From the NCBI GenBank assembly GCA_003640385.1, contig RCAB01000038.1, forward strand, positions 186,001 through 250,000: a stretch of DNA of 64,000 bases. The letters run 5' to 3'. How positions within the stretch are numbered: position 1 is the stretch's first letter; each line of letters begins with the position of its first letter. Below, piece by piece: positions 1 through 12,595 of the stretch. The stretch is from Setaria digitata. Taxonomy: Eukaryota > Nematoda > Chromadorea > Rhabditida > Setariidae. The translations under genes were made by a program, and so were the position numbers. The notes beneath the pieces are model-generated. The model was not told where the DNA came from, did not search any database, and was given only the letters and a program-made list of their open reading frames with translations.

Positions 1-239
1 TTTATTCATTTACAAACTTTAATCTTAATCAAATAGTTTTAGCTTATTCAATTATTGATCAAGTAGATGGTAATAATTTTCATATCTGCTAAAAATTTAA
101 AATTTTTAGAGAAAGAGACTAAACATTCTTGAAAAAGTTTGCTAAAAGAATAGTTGATATTTCACATTCTAAATAGGAAGTTTACGCAATTCTTTTATTG
201 CCTTCTGCCCTATCTGTTAAGCAATCAGTCTTGTTCTAG

Positions 240-3200
240 ATGTTAATTGGGGATCATCGACACAAGCTCATACATATAAGAATGCACTACAAGCTATGCA
301 AAAGTTGGCCAATACCGAGGAACACGTGAAGAATTATCGGCCACAAGTACTATTATTGGCCGGTAATCCGGCAGCACGACCCTCGCTGGTTGATTTCGCT
401 TATAATATCACAAAAGGATCTAGCTTGATGATTTGTGGTTTTGTAGTACCGGTATGATTTGGCTTTTTATGAAAATAACTGTAAATTTGTTCTTTATTTA
501 ATAGCCGGGATTATTTCACACGAAATGGAATTTGGATGCTCCATCTTGATCGGGTAATAGTCACTTACTTTCTGTCCTTGTAATTATAATTTCTGATACA
601 ATCCATAGTAACACAAGTAAACTTCTCTTTTTTTTTTTTTTTTTCAAATTCGTACGATCAATATACATTGGTTCTGAACACATAACTCAGATAAACCTTG
701 AGAATGAAGGGTTGGTGGAGTGAATCAAAAGGCGATAGGAGAACAGTATCGGAAATATATAAACTTTCAACCTATCCTTCCATTATTTGATTTGCTACGG
801 GCTCTTACTCGAAAAAATAATTTATGTGGAGTGAAGTACTGAAAGTCGTATAGCCCCAAGTTCAGGTTTTATTTATTTATATTTGAGTCTTTACTTTTCT
901 TCCAGACAGCTTGAAATGTGAACTGTTTTTTTCTACTTTTTGTTTCTAAATTATATCTCAACAAGTGATTCTTATTTTAGTATGATCCATGTGACCGAGT
1001 ATTCGCACTGCTTAGAAAACTAGATACTCAAATGAACGAATGGCTGAGGAAGCGTCACGTGAAGTCATTCTACGTTTCTGTAGCTAATCCTAGTCTACGA
1101 ATTGGAGCTCAAACGTTGCTTCAGGTGAATCCATATTTAAATCAGTAAAAATTGCCCTATTGTATTATTTTTCACATAGTTTTGATTTTTCATGGATTTT
1201 TTTCATCTTTTATGCTGCTAAAAACTTCATATCTCTTTCAAACAGGTTGCCGGTCTTGGTAAATTGAAACCGAATATTTTGATCACCGGTTTCAAAAGAA
1301 ATTGGGCAGCTCGTGGTGTACAAGGATTAGATGAAATCAATGATTATTTTGGAGTCATTCAGTATGTTGCGTTATTATCGTTTTGATGTTATTTTTGTAT
1401 TTACTTCTAATAACAATGAGGCAGACGGTTTCAATGATTTTAGAGTGAATGATCAGAATTTCAACAATCGAGACCAGTTTTAAGCTGTTCTTTTATGGAA
1501 TTTCCCATTCTTGATTTTTTAAATTTATTCTTGCACTTGATTTAGTTATTTTAATTTTTTTTTTAGTGTGAAGAGGCAAAAGTTCAATAATATGTTGAAC
1601 GAGAAATTTTTCATGAAAATCTAGTTTGGAACTTGTTTTTATCTTTCAGAGACGCTTTCGAAAGCCGGATGGGTGTAGCAGTTTTGAGAAATTCACGAAG
1701 TGGTTTGGATTATAGTGAACTGATGAAACGACACAATGTAGGCGATACTTCACGACTGAATTTGCCGGATATTACCCGATCTTCAAGTGCAACTAGGACT
1801 GAGTATGTTGTATATGAAATGAATACCTGAAATGATGGGATATGTGAATCTGTTTTTAATGAAAAAATAGATGCAAATAGTTCATGATGTTTTTTATTTC
1901 GAATTTTCGAATTTCAGCAGCGAACCAATTGCTTCGGACATAGCAGTGACAGAGAATAATGATAAAACTGATGGTAAAAAGTACGTTTGCATTTGTTATT
2001 TATTAATTTGCGAAATTAACTGCATGTTTTCTTTAGAAATAAGCTTTGGACTATATTCACAGAAATGATTAATTAATTTCAAATATTTTAGAGGAAATGA
2101 TGATTCGAAACCAAGCATAGATGCTGATCAGGAACCAAACGGCATTGCATGTTAGTTAGTTCTTTGATCATTTAGAATAGGAGAAGTGAAGCGAAACGAA
2201 ATGTATTAGTTTTAGAGAAAGCTTATTTGTGATGTAGAAGAGCTATAATGAATGATTGACGTGATCGTACTTCTGATACCATCTCTGAAGAAGTTTTCTG
2301 TACTGTTTCAACTAATATTACCAATATTTTTGATAACTTGTGCCTCAGTTACACTAATAATTCGAAGTTATATACGTCACTTTGTGTTGTATGTGTTGGC
2401 ACTGCTAATAGTCAGTTATTCATTATGATCATCAAGTTTTCTATTTTTGTATGGATGTTGTTGTGCATCACGTATTAGTTCGATCTTCTGCACCATCAGA
2501 TCGCTGAGGAAGGATTAATAAAAGTGGAAGATTGGATGTCAGAAGCATAAGAGGCTCATGTTTTCCCAAATTAGATGTGATCATGCGTGCTTTGCTGAAA
2601 TCTGAGAATTAGATGGAATTAGGAGTTCCGGAACTGATGCTCCAGTTGCGGAACCATTGGTTCATGCACAAATCTCTTTCAGCGATGCGACTGCATCGAC
2701 AAAAAGCCATTGATGTAGGAGTTGCTGGAAGAGACAGTATACATGCGCTATCTGCGGTCACGTCCGTGAATCTGAATTCCATCGCAACAGCAAATACAAG
2801 CGATGCTTTGAATGTAGAACACTTTGATTCTCTTAATGAATCTCTACTTTTTGGCAACATTCTCCGTCTTGCGGGTAATTCGACCATATCTTCATATCTG
2901 GAGGCCAACATTCCTTGTAGGCTTCTAATATCTAGATAGGTCATTTACGTGTCATAATATCTGTACTGCATGACTTGATTTACACTATCCCATCATATCT
3001 CGTTCATCGTTTCATTTCCTTCCTCAATCTTCTCTACTCTCGAGTGCTTGCTCTGCAAACTTTGTTTCATTTTTCTAAATGGTAGAATCTACTTATTGGT
3101 ATTTCACTATTTTGTTTGCTTGCAATGTCTATGCATGATGCATTAACTTCCTCTTTCGCTGATATTTAATGGGGAATTTGCTTTTTACGGATTTCATTGA

Positions 3201-6200
3201 TAAAACCGAACGTTTTAGCAACTGGTTCATATCTGGCGAATTGTCCATTGGAATTTTTCGATGAAGAAAGAAATGATGTTGGAGTGGGTGCAACTGCTTT
3301 AAGAAACGCTAGCGATGATGGCGAAGAGGTTTGAATTTTTAGTAAAATCTGAACTACTGGAAAAGAAAGATAAGTGAGAGATGGATGAAGGATGGCTCGT
3401 ATCTGTTCTCTGAAAAGCATCAGAATTATGGAATGTTCCGAAATGGAGCAGCCAGAAACTGAACTTCTTGTTTATAAAACAATGAAACTGAACACTTTCT
3501 TTATTCCATTCCCAAGTTCTCTTAGACAGCTGAATAGTTCGTGAGTTTTTCCTGCGAGTGAGGCTTGGGGATTACTAAGTGCTCTCGTAATTCAACTTGC
3601 GTTGTGACGTATGACGTTCGACTTTTGAGATAAAGTTCAGTGACTGTGAAACCGAGCGATGTCAAATTTCCTTCATTTACTCAATTACTCGATTACTGAA
3701 TAACGGACTGACCATTTAAACAGCTCGCTTGTTACTGCCGACATGTGTTTGTCCACCATAATGATGTGAAATTGTTTTATGTTCGTTATTTGAATGTTCT
3801 ATAGTTTCTGTTGCTAGAAAGAATTAAGTACAGAAAGGTATTGGTCATTCGGTGATTTCTAGGATGGAGATGAAAATTCGGATGAGAAAACACGACTAAC
3901 AAAAGGTAGTGATGATGGAGAACAGCTATTAACACACGAACAGGAACTTCACAATCATCATCATCATCATCATCATCGTAATCATCGCCATCATCATATT
4001 TCTATCACTAGCCGTGATAATAATAATAATAGTGATGATGGTGATAATAATGGTGATAATGTTAATGATAACGACGAGGTCCGTCCGCTTTCTCACACAT
4101 ATTTATTAACATTAATTGTTCGTACTTACCATTTACTCATTGCTACTCACTTAAAATTGTTCCGTACTCGGAATCTGAATAATTCCAGTACTTGGAGTCG
4201 AACATTCGTTTTTCTAACTTCGCATACATGTAATTTATTTAATTATTCGTCATTAATTTGCTTCTAAACTTATTTAATTGCTTATTCAATAATCATATAA
4301 TTTATTTATTTTCGCCTATACGTCTAGCATGCAAATATTTTATGGCATTAAGAAAATTATACTAGGAGCATAATCTATAGATAATATTCCTGGAAATATC
4401 AAGAAATCCAGATTCTGTGTTGTACTGATCACCAGAGGATGATTTAACGGCTTACATCATGTACTTTTTTTGAAATAGTGATTGAGTCAGTAATACCGAA
4501 CAGTAATATGTCAAACAATTCTGAATTCAACCGGATGCCTTCCAGCTTATCGAATTCCTATTTTTGTTTCAGAAATTTGTGTAACAAGCTACCGTGCACA
4601 ACTAATTCATAATATAACTTGCAGTTTATAAAATTATCTAACTATTGATAATCTATGATGACACCCCAAGCACATCTTTTCCGCAAAGGAAATTTTGTAA
4701 AATATTGCGGGAAATTTTCAGTGAAATAATTGAAGTCATAAAGTTTCTTCGTTGAAATCTTGCAAAAACATCTATTTAACACTAAAAACAGAAGCATTGA
4801 TTCTAATTTATCAGTGACCGTTAGGCAATGATTGTCGTGGTGGATGCAGGTAATATATATTACTTTCCAGGTACTCGGAGTACCGGAACCAATGAGGCGA
4901 CATTCACTACATGATAGTTTACGACGGCAAGTTTTGAAATATTCTTTCTTGTGAATGTTCAATTTTAACTGTTGATTTTAAAATTCTTCCTGACATCACA
5001 GTAATAACTTTCGTTCATCAACATTTAAAAATAGCAGGCACGGTTGGTTACTTAAATGTTACTAAAATTTTATTCGAGTAAAAACTTGAAAATGAGTCAA
5101 CACGTGAAATCCATATCAGTATATTATTAACATCAATTGAGAAAATAGTGTTTCACCCACAAGTAAAAGATACGTAGCGCAAAATTCATTGCTAAACAAT
5201 GCTTTAAATCTATTCATTCAGTTACAGGGTTTAGACCATAATTGAAGTTCTTTTAAGACAAGTAATAATTAATACTAAAAACAATGACCCGAATTTAGAC
5301 GACGTAAGGTACCGAAAAATGGTTATCTGAACAATAACAGTAATAATGAAGGGTGTGTTTTGTTAACTTAATTTGTTCTTTTATGGTTGTTGTCACTAAT
5401 GAATTATGTAATACTGAAATTGCTTTTTAGTTCGCATGCATGTTTTGCTCGTGATAAATTTAAAATTTTTCAATTTTAGTTTATTAGTTTGTAAATTTTT
5501 TGAATGTGTGTAATGAAACTGTTAAAGTGTTAGCTTATGGTAATTATTCCTTTCCAGATGCTTTGAAAAGATTGCTCTTTCTCACAAGCTCAATGATAGG
5601 ACGAAGTTTTTGCTTTTAACATTCTTTTCAATTGTATCCACCACTTCGAGGTTGCTTGATGCAAACTGTCCTAGTTGTTCCAGTGATAAGTGATAACAGT
5701 ATCATCTCTCTCACATAATCCACGGAAATATGACTTGTAACAATTGTCGTAGTTGTTTTGTGAAAATAGTTGTAAACTCTTATCCTCTTTTATGACTTGT
5801 TCTTCATTTTATTCACTACGATTATTAGACAACTCTTTTCTTATTCTTTTACTTCAGGTCACATCGGCCAACTCCGGCACAACGTGAACTTGTTGCATCG
5901 ATCTGTCGTTTTCAACGCAAAATCAAAGGTGCAGTAATTGACGTTTGGTGGTTGTATGATGATGGTGGCTTAACTCTTCTTGTTCCACATCTCTTAACTT
6001 TACCGAAAAGTTATCTGGAGGTAAGTGAACCATTAATGATCGGAAAAGAAAATAATTATTAGACAAAAACTTTTTTTGGAATTTCTTAAAATAACTGTGA
6101 AATTTTCGAGAGAACTTTGGTCTACATTTTCTCTTTTCGCCATTCAGAATGCACGGCTCCGTGTCTTCACTATCTCGACGTCACCAACGCTGATGGAGCA

Positions 6201-6981
6201 GGAGCAAAGAAGTATGGCAGGACTGCTGACGAAATTCCGGATCGACTTCTCCGATGTTTCCGTGATTCCGGATATCGGTAGGAAGCCTAATGCACAAACG
6301 TGAGTGATTTTCGTTGCTAACTTCTGCCCTTTATCTTTGAAGCATATTTTCAAATTTCCAACTTAATCATATGCATGACTTGAACTTTCATTTTGATCAT
6401 GAATGATCATGCTGTTCATCTTAATTTTTGTCTGAGTGTACCAAATAGTATTGAGCGATGTCTTTTTTTAACCATAATTTTAGGATTGAATTGTTTGATG
6501 AGCTTATCAGACCGTTTATTTGTGAAGATGATAATGTTCGACCGGGTATGATTACACGTTCGGAGCTAGATTCCCAGAAGCAACGGACTAATCGACATCT
6601 GCGATGTTCCGAGTTACTTCACGAATTCTCTTCCAAATCTGATCTTATTGTTTTGTGAGTTCCACAGCACTTCTCACATGATTTTCAGAGTTTTAGGACC
6701 AGTTTAAGTTAATAGTAATCGAGTTCCCTTAATCTCATAAAAATGCTTGACAATTTCCGCTGATCTGTGTGTAAACTTACTGAAAATTATTTTCCAAATC
6801 ATTTCTTTTTGTATTTTTTTTAAACATTGAACAATTACCTTCCAGGACATTACCGGTGCCACGGGTTGGCTTTGTGAGTAGCTGTTTGTACATGGCATGG
6901 TTGGATATGATGACACGGGATCTGCCTCCTACGTTGATGATTCGAGGCAATCAAACTTCCGTTCTCACATTCTATTCTTAG
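240..6981 (+). CDS. Na-K-Cl cotransporter (SLC12, NKCC type), 3' part
   Basis: Partial gene; the membrane domain lies left of the window. Exons: 240-451, 981-1124, 1246-1361, 1650-1802, 1918-1980, 2092-2150, 3219-3328, 3863-4078, 4871-4950, 5299-5352, 5858-6020, 6148-6299, 6484-6654, 6846-6981. All phases agree and give 608 residues. The product is the cytoplasmic C-terminal domain of an electroneutral cation-chloride cotransporter of the plasma membrane. Seen: [17 protein letters not shown] near the start, [57 protein letters not shown] (the second K of 'TKFRIDFSD' type motif), and the family terminal motif [20 protein letters not shown]. The divergent linker (exons 2092-5352) is acidic and phosphosite-like ([11 protein letters not shown]), with a His-rich run. 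Family identity is firm; NKCC rather than NCC is inferred from the C-terminal motifs. The 4871-4950 exon end (donor gtgaat at 4951) was chosen because it alone keeps frame into 5299. Confidence 0.92.
3950..4074 (+). repeat. in-frame CAT and GAT/AAT triplet repeats in an exon
   Basis: Inside the cotransporter exon 3863-4078, an imperfect (CAT)n tract encodes seven consecutive His plus four more close by, followed by GAT/AAT/GGT triplets encoding an Asp/Asn/Gly-rich stretch. The frame stays open throughout and both splice sites are good, so the repeats appear to be translated. Such tracts are prone to length change between isolates. Confidence 0.85.
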
Positions 6982-9900
6982 TTTTGCCTGTATGTTGGAC
7001 GAGATGTCACACTTCCTGTGATTTGATTCACCCTTACATATCATAAATTATCGGATTTTTAATTGGAATTTCGAGGAAATGAAGACTCAGTGATATTCAG
7101 TCTTGAAAAACTGAACCATTTGAATCTTATCTTTGTCATAGTATACATCGATATCAGATGCAAAGTAAGCCATGAAACTTCTTGCTTCATAAAAGTTATT
7201 ACCTAATTTCAATTTCATTTGTAAAACTCATCACGGCATTTCACACGAATCTATTCTGATATCTAATTTTTTGAAATTTCATTTTGATTCTCTGTCAAAT
7301 ATTAGAGGATTGTAAAAAAGTCACATTTGGGAAAACTTATTGAACTTCCCTCTATCCTTTTTAAACTTACTCTGATTCTACAAGTCAGCAAGTTTCCGGA
7401 CCTGGTAACGCTGCGATGATGAGAATTAAAGAAAGAGGCCCGTACAAAATTTTTCCAGAAAAAAAGGAAAGGAAAAAGTCGAATTATATTTTGGACATCC
7501 TTATTTATAATTGTTAAACAATCACAAATAGTTGTAAAAAAATTGCACCGAAAGAGAGAAAGCGTGGAAGGGCGAAGATCGAAGCAGAATTTCTTAATGA
7601 AAAAAAAAAGTGTTCTGAGACTTGCTAATTTAAATTTATCCACAGGAAAAATCTTGACAAAAAATGATTCTTTTGCCTTTTTTTTTTCATCTCTTCTGCG
7701 TTGTTTGCTTTGTTCCTTTTGATTTTTTTTCCTGAAATATTTTCAGCAACACTGTTGAATCCGATTTGTGCTCAGTATTTTATAATAATTTTTTTTAAGC
7801 CCTCATATTTCTTATTCTTTTTATTTCTATTTTTGACAATTGGAACTATCGGATTCGGATAAGAATCTGGAACAGGTTAGAGGAATGAAAATATGATATG
7901 CTAGTTTCGTGTTCTTACAATTTTCCATCTTTTGTGCTTCATTAAAGTTTCCATTTAAAAGAAGAAAATTTTCATTTAGAAAAAGATAATTTGAATTTTT
8001 TGACTGCGACGAAATTTTTGAAAAGTTTGAAATGAGTGACGAAAAAGAAAAATTAAGTAATAGAAGATAACAGCAATAAGCCTATAACAAACATAATAAT
8101 CTTAAAGATATGAAAATAGTAGTAAAGGTTTGAGCAGTGTTGGAGGAATGATTGTGCTTAATGATGTTCAATATGCCTCAAAGCCAGTCCCCGAATCGAA
8201 ATGTTGCCAAGGTGATGAATTTATTCGTTAAAGTCAAACTTTACTGATAATTTCGTATGCAATGTTATCATATTATTTCTGTGCGTTCCTATTCCCTTCA
8301 AACTTTACTATTTTGAGCTTTCTTCTTTAATTTTAAAGTTTGAAGATATTTGCATTCAGCAAAATTTTCCTTCAAAGCCAGAGCCCAGAACATTGTGAAG
8401 GAAAATTTGTTTTACAAAACAAAAAATATCGATGCTGTTCAAATCTGTTGATTCAAATAATTAGCTAAGCAAAATTCCTTCGGCGGTATTCAATTACGAT
8501 TATTCTTCAATTTTTGAACTGTTTTGGTAATAATCTTATAATTATCAATGTCATATTGTTTATTTACATTAAAAAAAATTACTACTGCCTTATTATATAT
8601 ACCTTATCATTCAAGAAAAATGTATGATAAAGTTTTGGTTTTCGATATTTTTATTTTAAATCAAGGTAGGCTCAGAAAGGGTCCAGCCAATGTCGCAAAA
8701 ACATAAGTATGAGCATCCATCTTCCTGTCTCTTTGCAAAACTCCACTATCATGAATATGTTAATATACGATTAGATTAGCTGACTTAATGGTTATATATG
8801 CGTACTTTTCTCCTTTTTAAGTATCGAAATATTTCAATGAAAAAGAAGGTATAACATATAAATTAATTAAAATGAAAGGAAGAAATTGACTTAGTGCACA
8901 TTCCAAGTTATTTTGCAATTCGATAAGATTTACAGGTGAAATTACTAGTTTAAATGAAGCTAGTAATAAAATATTTTGATTCTATTCCTTGGGAGAAAGC
9001 GGTGATAACTGAAATCTTTAAGTCTCGGTGCCAGTATATTTATAATATGGAAAATTACATTTTAATAAAAGTTTAAGAAATTACTAGAAAAAGCCAAGTT
9101 GAAAATTCTTAGCTGGAAAGCATCCACAGCTATCGATATGTTCTTATACTGCTTTTCGAGAGTAGGACTACAGATAGGACACAGATTATGACATGACAGG
9201 GTTAAATAAAAGAAAATTGGCTAGCCGTTAAAGGCCGAAAAAAACAGTGTATTAGGCTTGTACAGAGTGTGTTTAATGGGCCAATCATTTCATTTCTCAT
9301 TCAAATCATGTATTTAATAATTTAATTAAGAATCGTCCCGAACTACATTATAATTAAAATGAAGCTAATTAATCAGCTGGAACTGAGTCAAGCCAATCAG
9401 CCTTAAATTCATTGATTAGTTATTTAGTTACTTTTAAAATATATTAGGACTGGGTTTTTGCCGGAATTTAATTAAAAAGAAATGAAAGATGATGAGAAGA
9501 TAAAAACACGTGAAAAAATTTTATTCAATCAGTGAATAACCAGTTTACAGTTTCGCTTATACCGATATCAACCACGTATCATCCAGGGCAACGTCATTCT
9601 TCAGCATCATCTTCATAAACTTGATCCTTTGTACCAAAAACATTGTCTCGAGAAAAAATTCTGATAAGGCCAACAGGACATTGAGTTCATCAAGGGCGAC
9701 AGCTAGGATGTATGAGGTATCAGCTGATATGAACTGACTGTATAAAACGACCGCTACTACTTCAACGAAAATAAGCAATAAAAAATTCCGAAAGAATTAA
9801 ACGAAAAATTTCTCTTTATTTGTGTTTCTCTTATAGTCTGCTTCAATTTGTCTTTAAAATGAAACAGTAGATCACATATAAACAAATATTTAGGAGAAAA

Positions 9901-10399
9901 CGGAAGTACCACGGAATCTTTTTGGATCAATTAAGAAACAAACATTCAGTAAAATCTCAGATTTCAAGATTTAATCGTAATATGCAAAATAAAATAAAAT
10001 AGCATGGGCTCCTGCCTGATGTCAACAAGTTTTATAGAAAATTCGATCAGGTGTTCAGAAATTTCAAAATCCGTTTAATAAGGGTCATTATTACTCCTAG
10101 AAAGAAAAAGCAATAACAGATCTGGAAGTAAAATTCTTGATACACAATATGATGAATAGAAGTTGTTGCTAACTCTCTTGAAAATTTAAATAAATCCGGA
10201 ATCTGCAAAAACCATTCTCGATAGGAAAAGACAAGCTCAGTACCAATTACAACTTTGCCATTTGACAAATGCTTTAAATTTATATCAAAGTAATGCAAAT
10301 TTAATTAGCAGTTAAGCAAATTTCGATGACGCATATAATCAGTTATCTATAATCTAAGCCAGTTATTGCTTGTAGAATAAATATTTGCTTAGGCTACTT
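6982..10399. other. intergenic, AT-rich
   Basis: No complete gene is supported. ORFs here are short and AT-driven. Two islands look more coding than their surroundings and are reported as findings: 8140-8212 (+) and 9557-9780 (either strand). The rest shows no recognisable RNA gene or mobile element. Confidence 0.5.
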
Positions 10400-12194
10400 A
10401 TGTCAAAAGTTGTGGTCGAAAGTTCTAAGCTTCAGAATGAAATTTTTGCTGATGATGATGACGTTGATGTCAAAGACAATGAATCAATTAATTTAGTGAG
10501 CCTTAATCAGGTATTTTTCATCTTATGCAATAAAATTAGAAGGAATAAAAAAGCTTTGTTTAGATATAAAATTTTTATGACCACAACCTAATCGATATAA
10601 TAATACCACGAAAAAAAGTATTTTCTTCAATGGTTTCGAAACATTATAATCTCGAATAGTTTCATCCCAGATCACTAACTAAACAATTACTTAAATATAA
10701 GACAAATGAAATCAAACGGAGTTGAAGTTAAATTGAGACACAACTGAATCGATAAGAGCGAAATAAGACAGTTATAAATGAGACCGAAGAAAATGAGAAT
10801 TGTATTTTAAGCAATATTTGATAACTTAGAGCACTTCATCGTTGTATTTATAGAGATATGTGTGTTTCGATGTGGAGCAATTAACAAATGCAAAACAGGA
10901 GCTGAAATTAAGGCGTAACCGTGGAGTACAGTACAACATTGCATGGCGTATGCGAACCAACGTACCCACTCGATATCTCGTCAATCCATCTCGAGGTTTC
11001 ATCCAGAATGATGATCCCGTTACTGTAATTGTTTATTTTTTTTGCTCCGAATTTTTCCAAAACTTGGAAAGCTTTGATTATTTTAAAACTTGATGGTTCT
11101 AATGACCTATAAAACGAAAAAAAGAAATTTATTAATTACTAGAATTATGATTCAAGGATGAATAACAGTTCATTATACAGTTTAATCTGTTGTTAACTTC
11201 TATATCCTCAACAATATGCGTTGTTGGAAAACTTGATTAAGATTTAATTGCAGTTGAGCATCGAGCTGGTGAAAAATAAATTTCATCCCAGCCATAAATT
11301 AACACTCCAAGCAGTGGCACTGATAGGTGAATACGATGAGAAAACTATTTGGAAACATCAAAAGGCTAAAAATTGGAATGAAGTTCAGATGATACGGCTG
11401 AAATTGAGCACAGTGCTTATACACATCGAAATGTCTAAATATGAAGTTGCTAATTTTATTCGTTTTGATTTAATATATGGATTACTTGATAAAAAAATCA
11501 TTGCTCAGTGAGTGATAACTGAATCATGTGCTTTATCAGTTAGCAAAAAATGTTCTGATATAACAAATCTTGACTAAGAGGTTTACCTGAAGCAAGCAGG
11601 GATGGATTTAAAGAAGCCAAGATTTTATGGAATTCTTTTCAAAAAATTTCACAAGATTTTTCAAACTTCAGAAAACATTGCAAAGACTGTTAGTTCTTAC
11701 TAACTGTCTTTTAAAATTTCAGGAAGAAAACATTATAATGGGAGTAAAGAATTTGAAAAGTATAACAGAATCTAGTCCAACTAGCGAATTGGAACATATA
11801 CAAAAATTAGAGGAACTGGCCGATAGTTTGCAAACAGATGCCAGCGATTTCCGGAAAAACACTGAACGAACGATGCGTTTAAAGGCAATTCTAGAGCAAG
11901 CTTTGGATACACGGCGAGTTTTTTGAAAATAATGAACAATAACACTAGATAGTTTAAATGAAAATTCTTATAAATAAATGGTTTTAACGCATATGAAATT
12001 TAATTTAAACTCCGAAGTAATCATTTCAGTAATTTAGCAAGTTGACTTTGGTGGAATTAAAACGAAGAATTATGGAAAGTGAGCAGAAAACGAAGAAGCT
12101 GAGGAAAGAACTTGAAGAGAAAGAAGCGGAGCTACAGTTATTTCAGCAAATGCAAACGAACAACTTGGCTCATCCAGCATGTCTAATTTCATGA
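10400..12194 (+). CDS. MSP-domain protein with C-terminal coiled coil
   Basis: Exons 10400-10510, 10854-11024, 11254-11445, 11723-11913, 12038-12194; 273 residues. After an acidic N-terminus (FADDDDVDVKDNE) comes a major sperm protein (MSP/VAP) domain at about residues 36-150. It shows the typical block with GVQYNIAWRMRTNVPTRYLV, followed by NPSRGFIQNDDPVT. The C-terminal third is highly charged and predicted coiled coil (EELADSLQTDASDFRK, then ELKRRIMESEQKTKKLRKEL). No transmembrane anchor is seen, unlike VAP proteins. MSP domains mediate protein-protein contacts, in sperm motility or at membrane contact sites; the exact role here is unknown. The last intron needs a GC donor (gcgagt at 11914). 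With a normal donor the protein would instead stop at 11926-11928 after 'RRVF'. The 11445 exon end is the least certain junction. The start ATG follows a possible trans-splice acceptor (tttgcttag). Confidence 0.82.
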
Positions 12195-12595
12195 TTTCAG
12201 TTCTCAGTTGAATTATTGTAAGCAGCAAACTTCGAATAAGCATAAAATTAAATGGAACTGCCGAAATATTCTTTGGAATAAGCTTCACCCTGCTTATTCC
12301 ACTAAAACTTAAAGTTTCTACTAAAGCTCTACTTTCCAACGTGTAATTCCGAAAAGTGCCGGAAAAGCATATTAAACTTTTATATTAGAGATTGAATACT
12401 CTTTTAACTTATTTATACATGTGCAGTAGCAAAGTGGAAAGATATTTTGATTCATGTCCAATGTAGTCTGTCAAGGTTGAGCGAAGTAATCTTTCGTGAT
12501 ATGTTTATTTTGCACAAGAGTTAAAAGTGGTCATAACCGCTAAACAGTAAGCTTTGACAAACATATATGACACGTCCGAATCACGTGAGTTACGT

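Noticed and set aside
7302..7643. 113-codon minus-strand ORF
   Set aside because: Phe/Lys/Ser-rich composition typical of AT-rich non-coding DNA, with no splice context or recognisable motif.
12070..12339. 89-codon ORF on the minus strand
   Set aside because: Antisense to the coiled-coil exon of the MSP gene; an AT-rich shadow frame.
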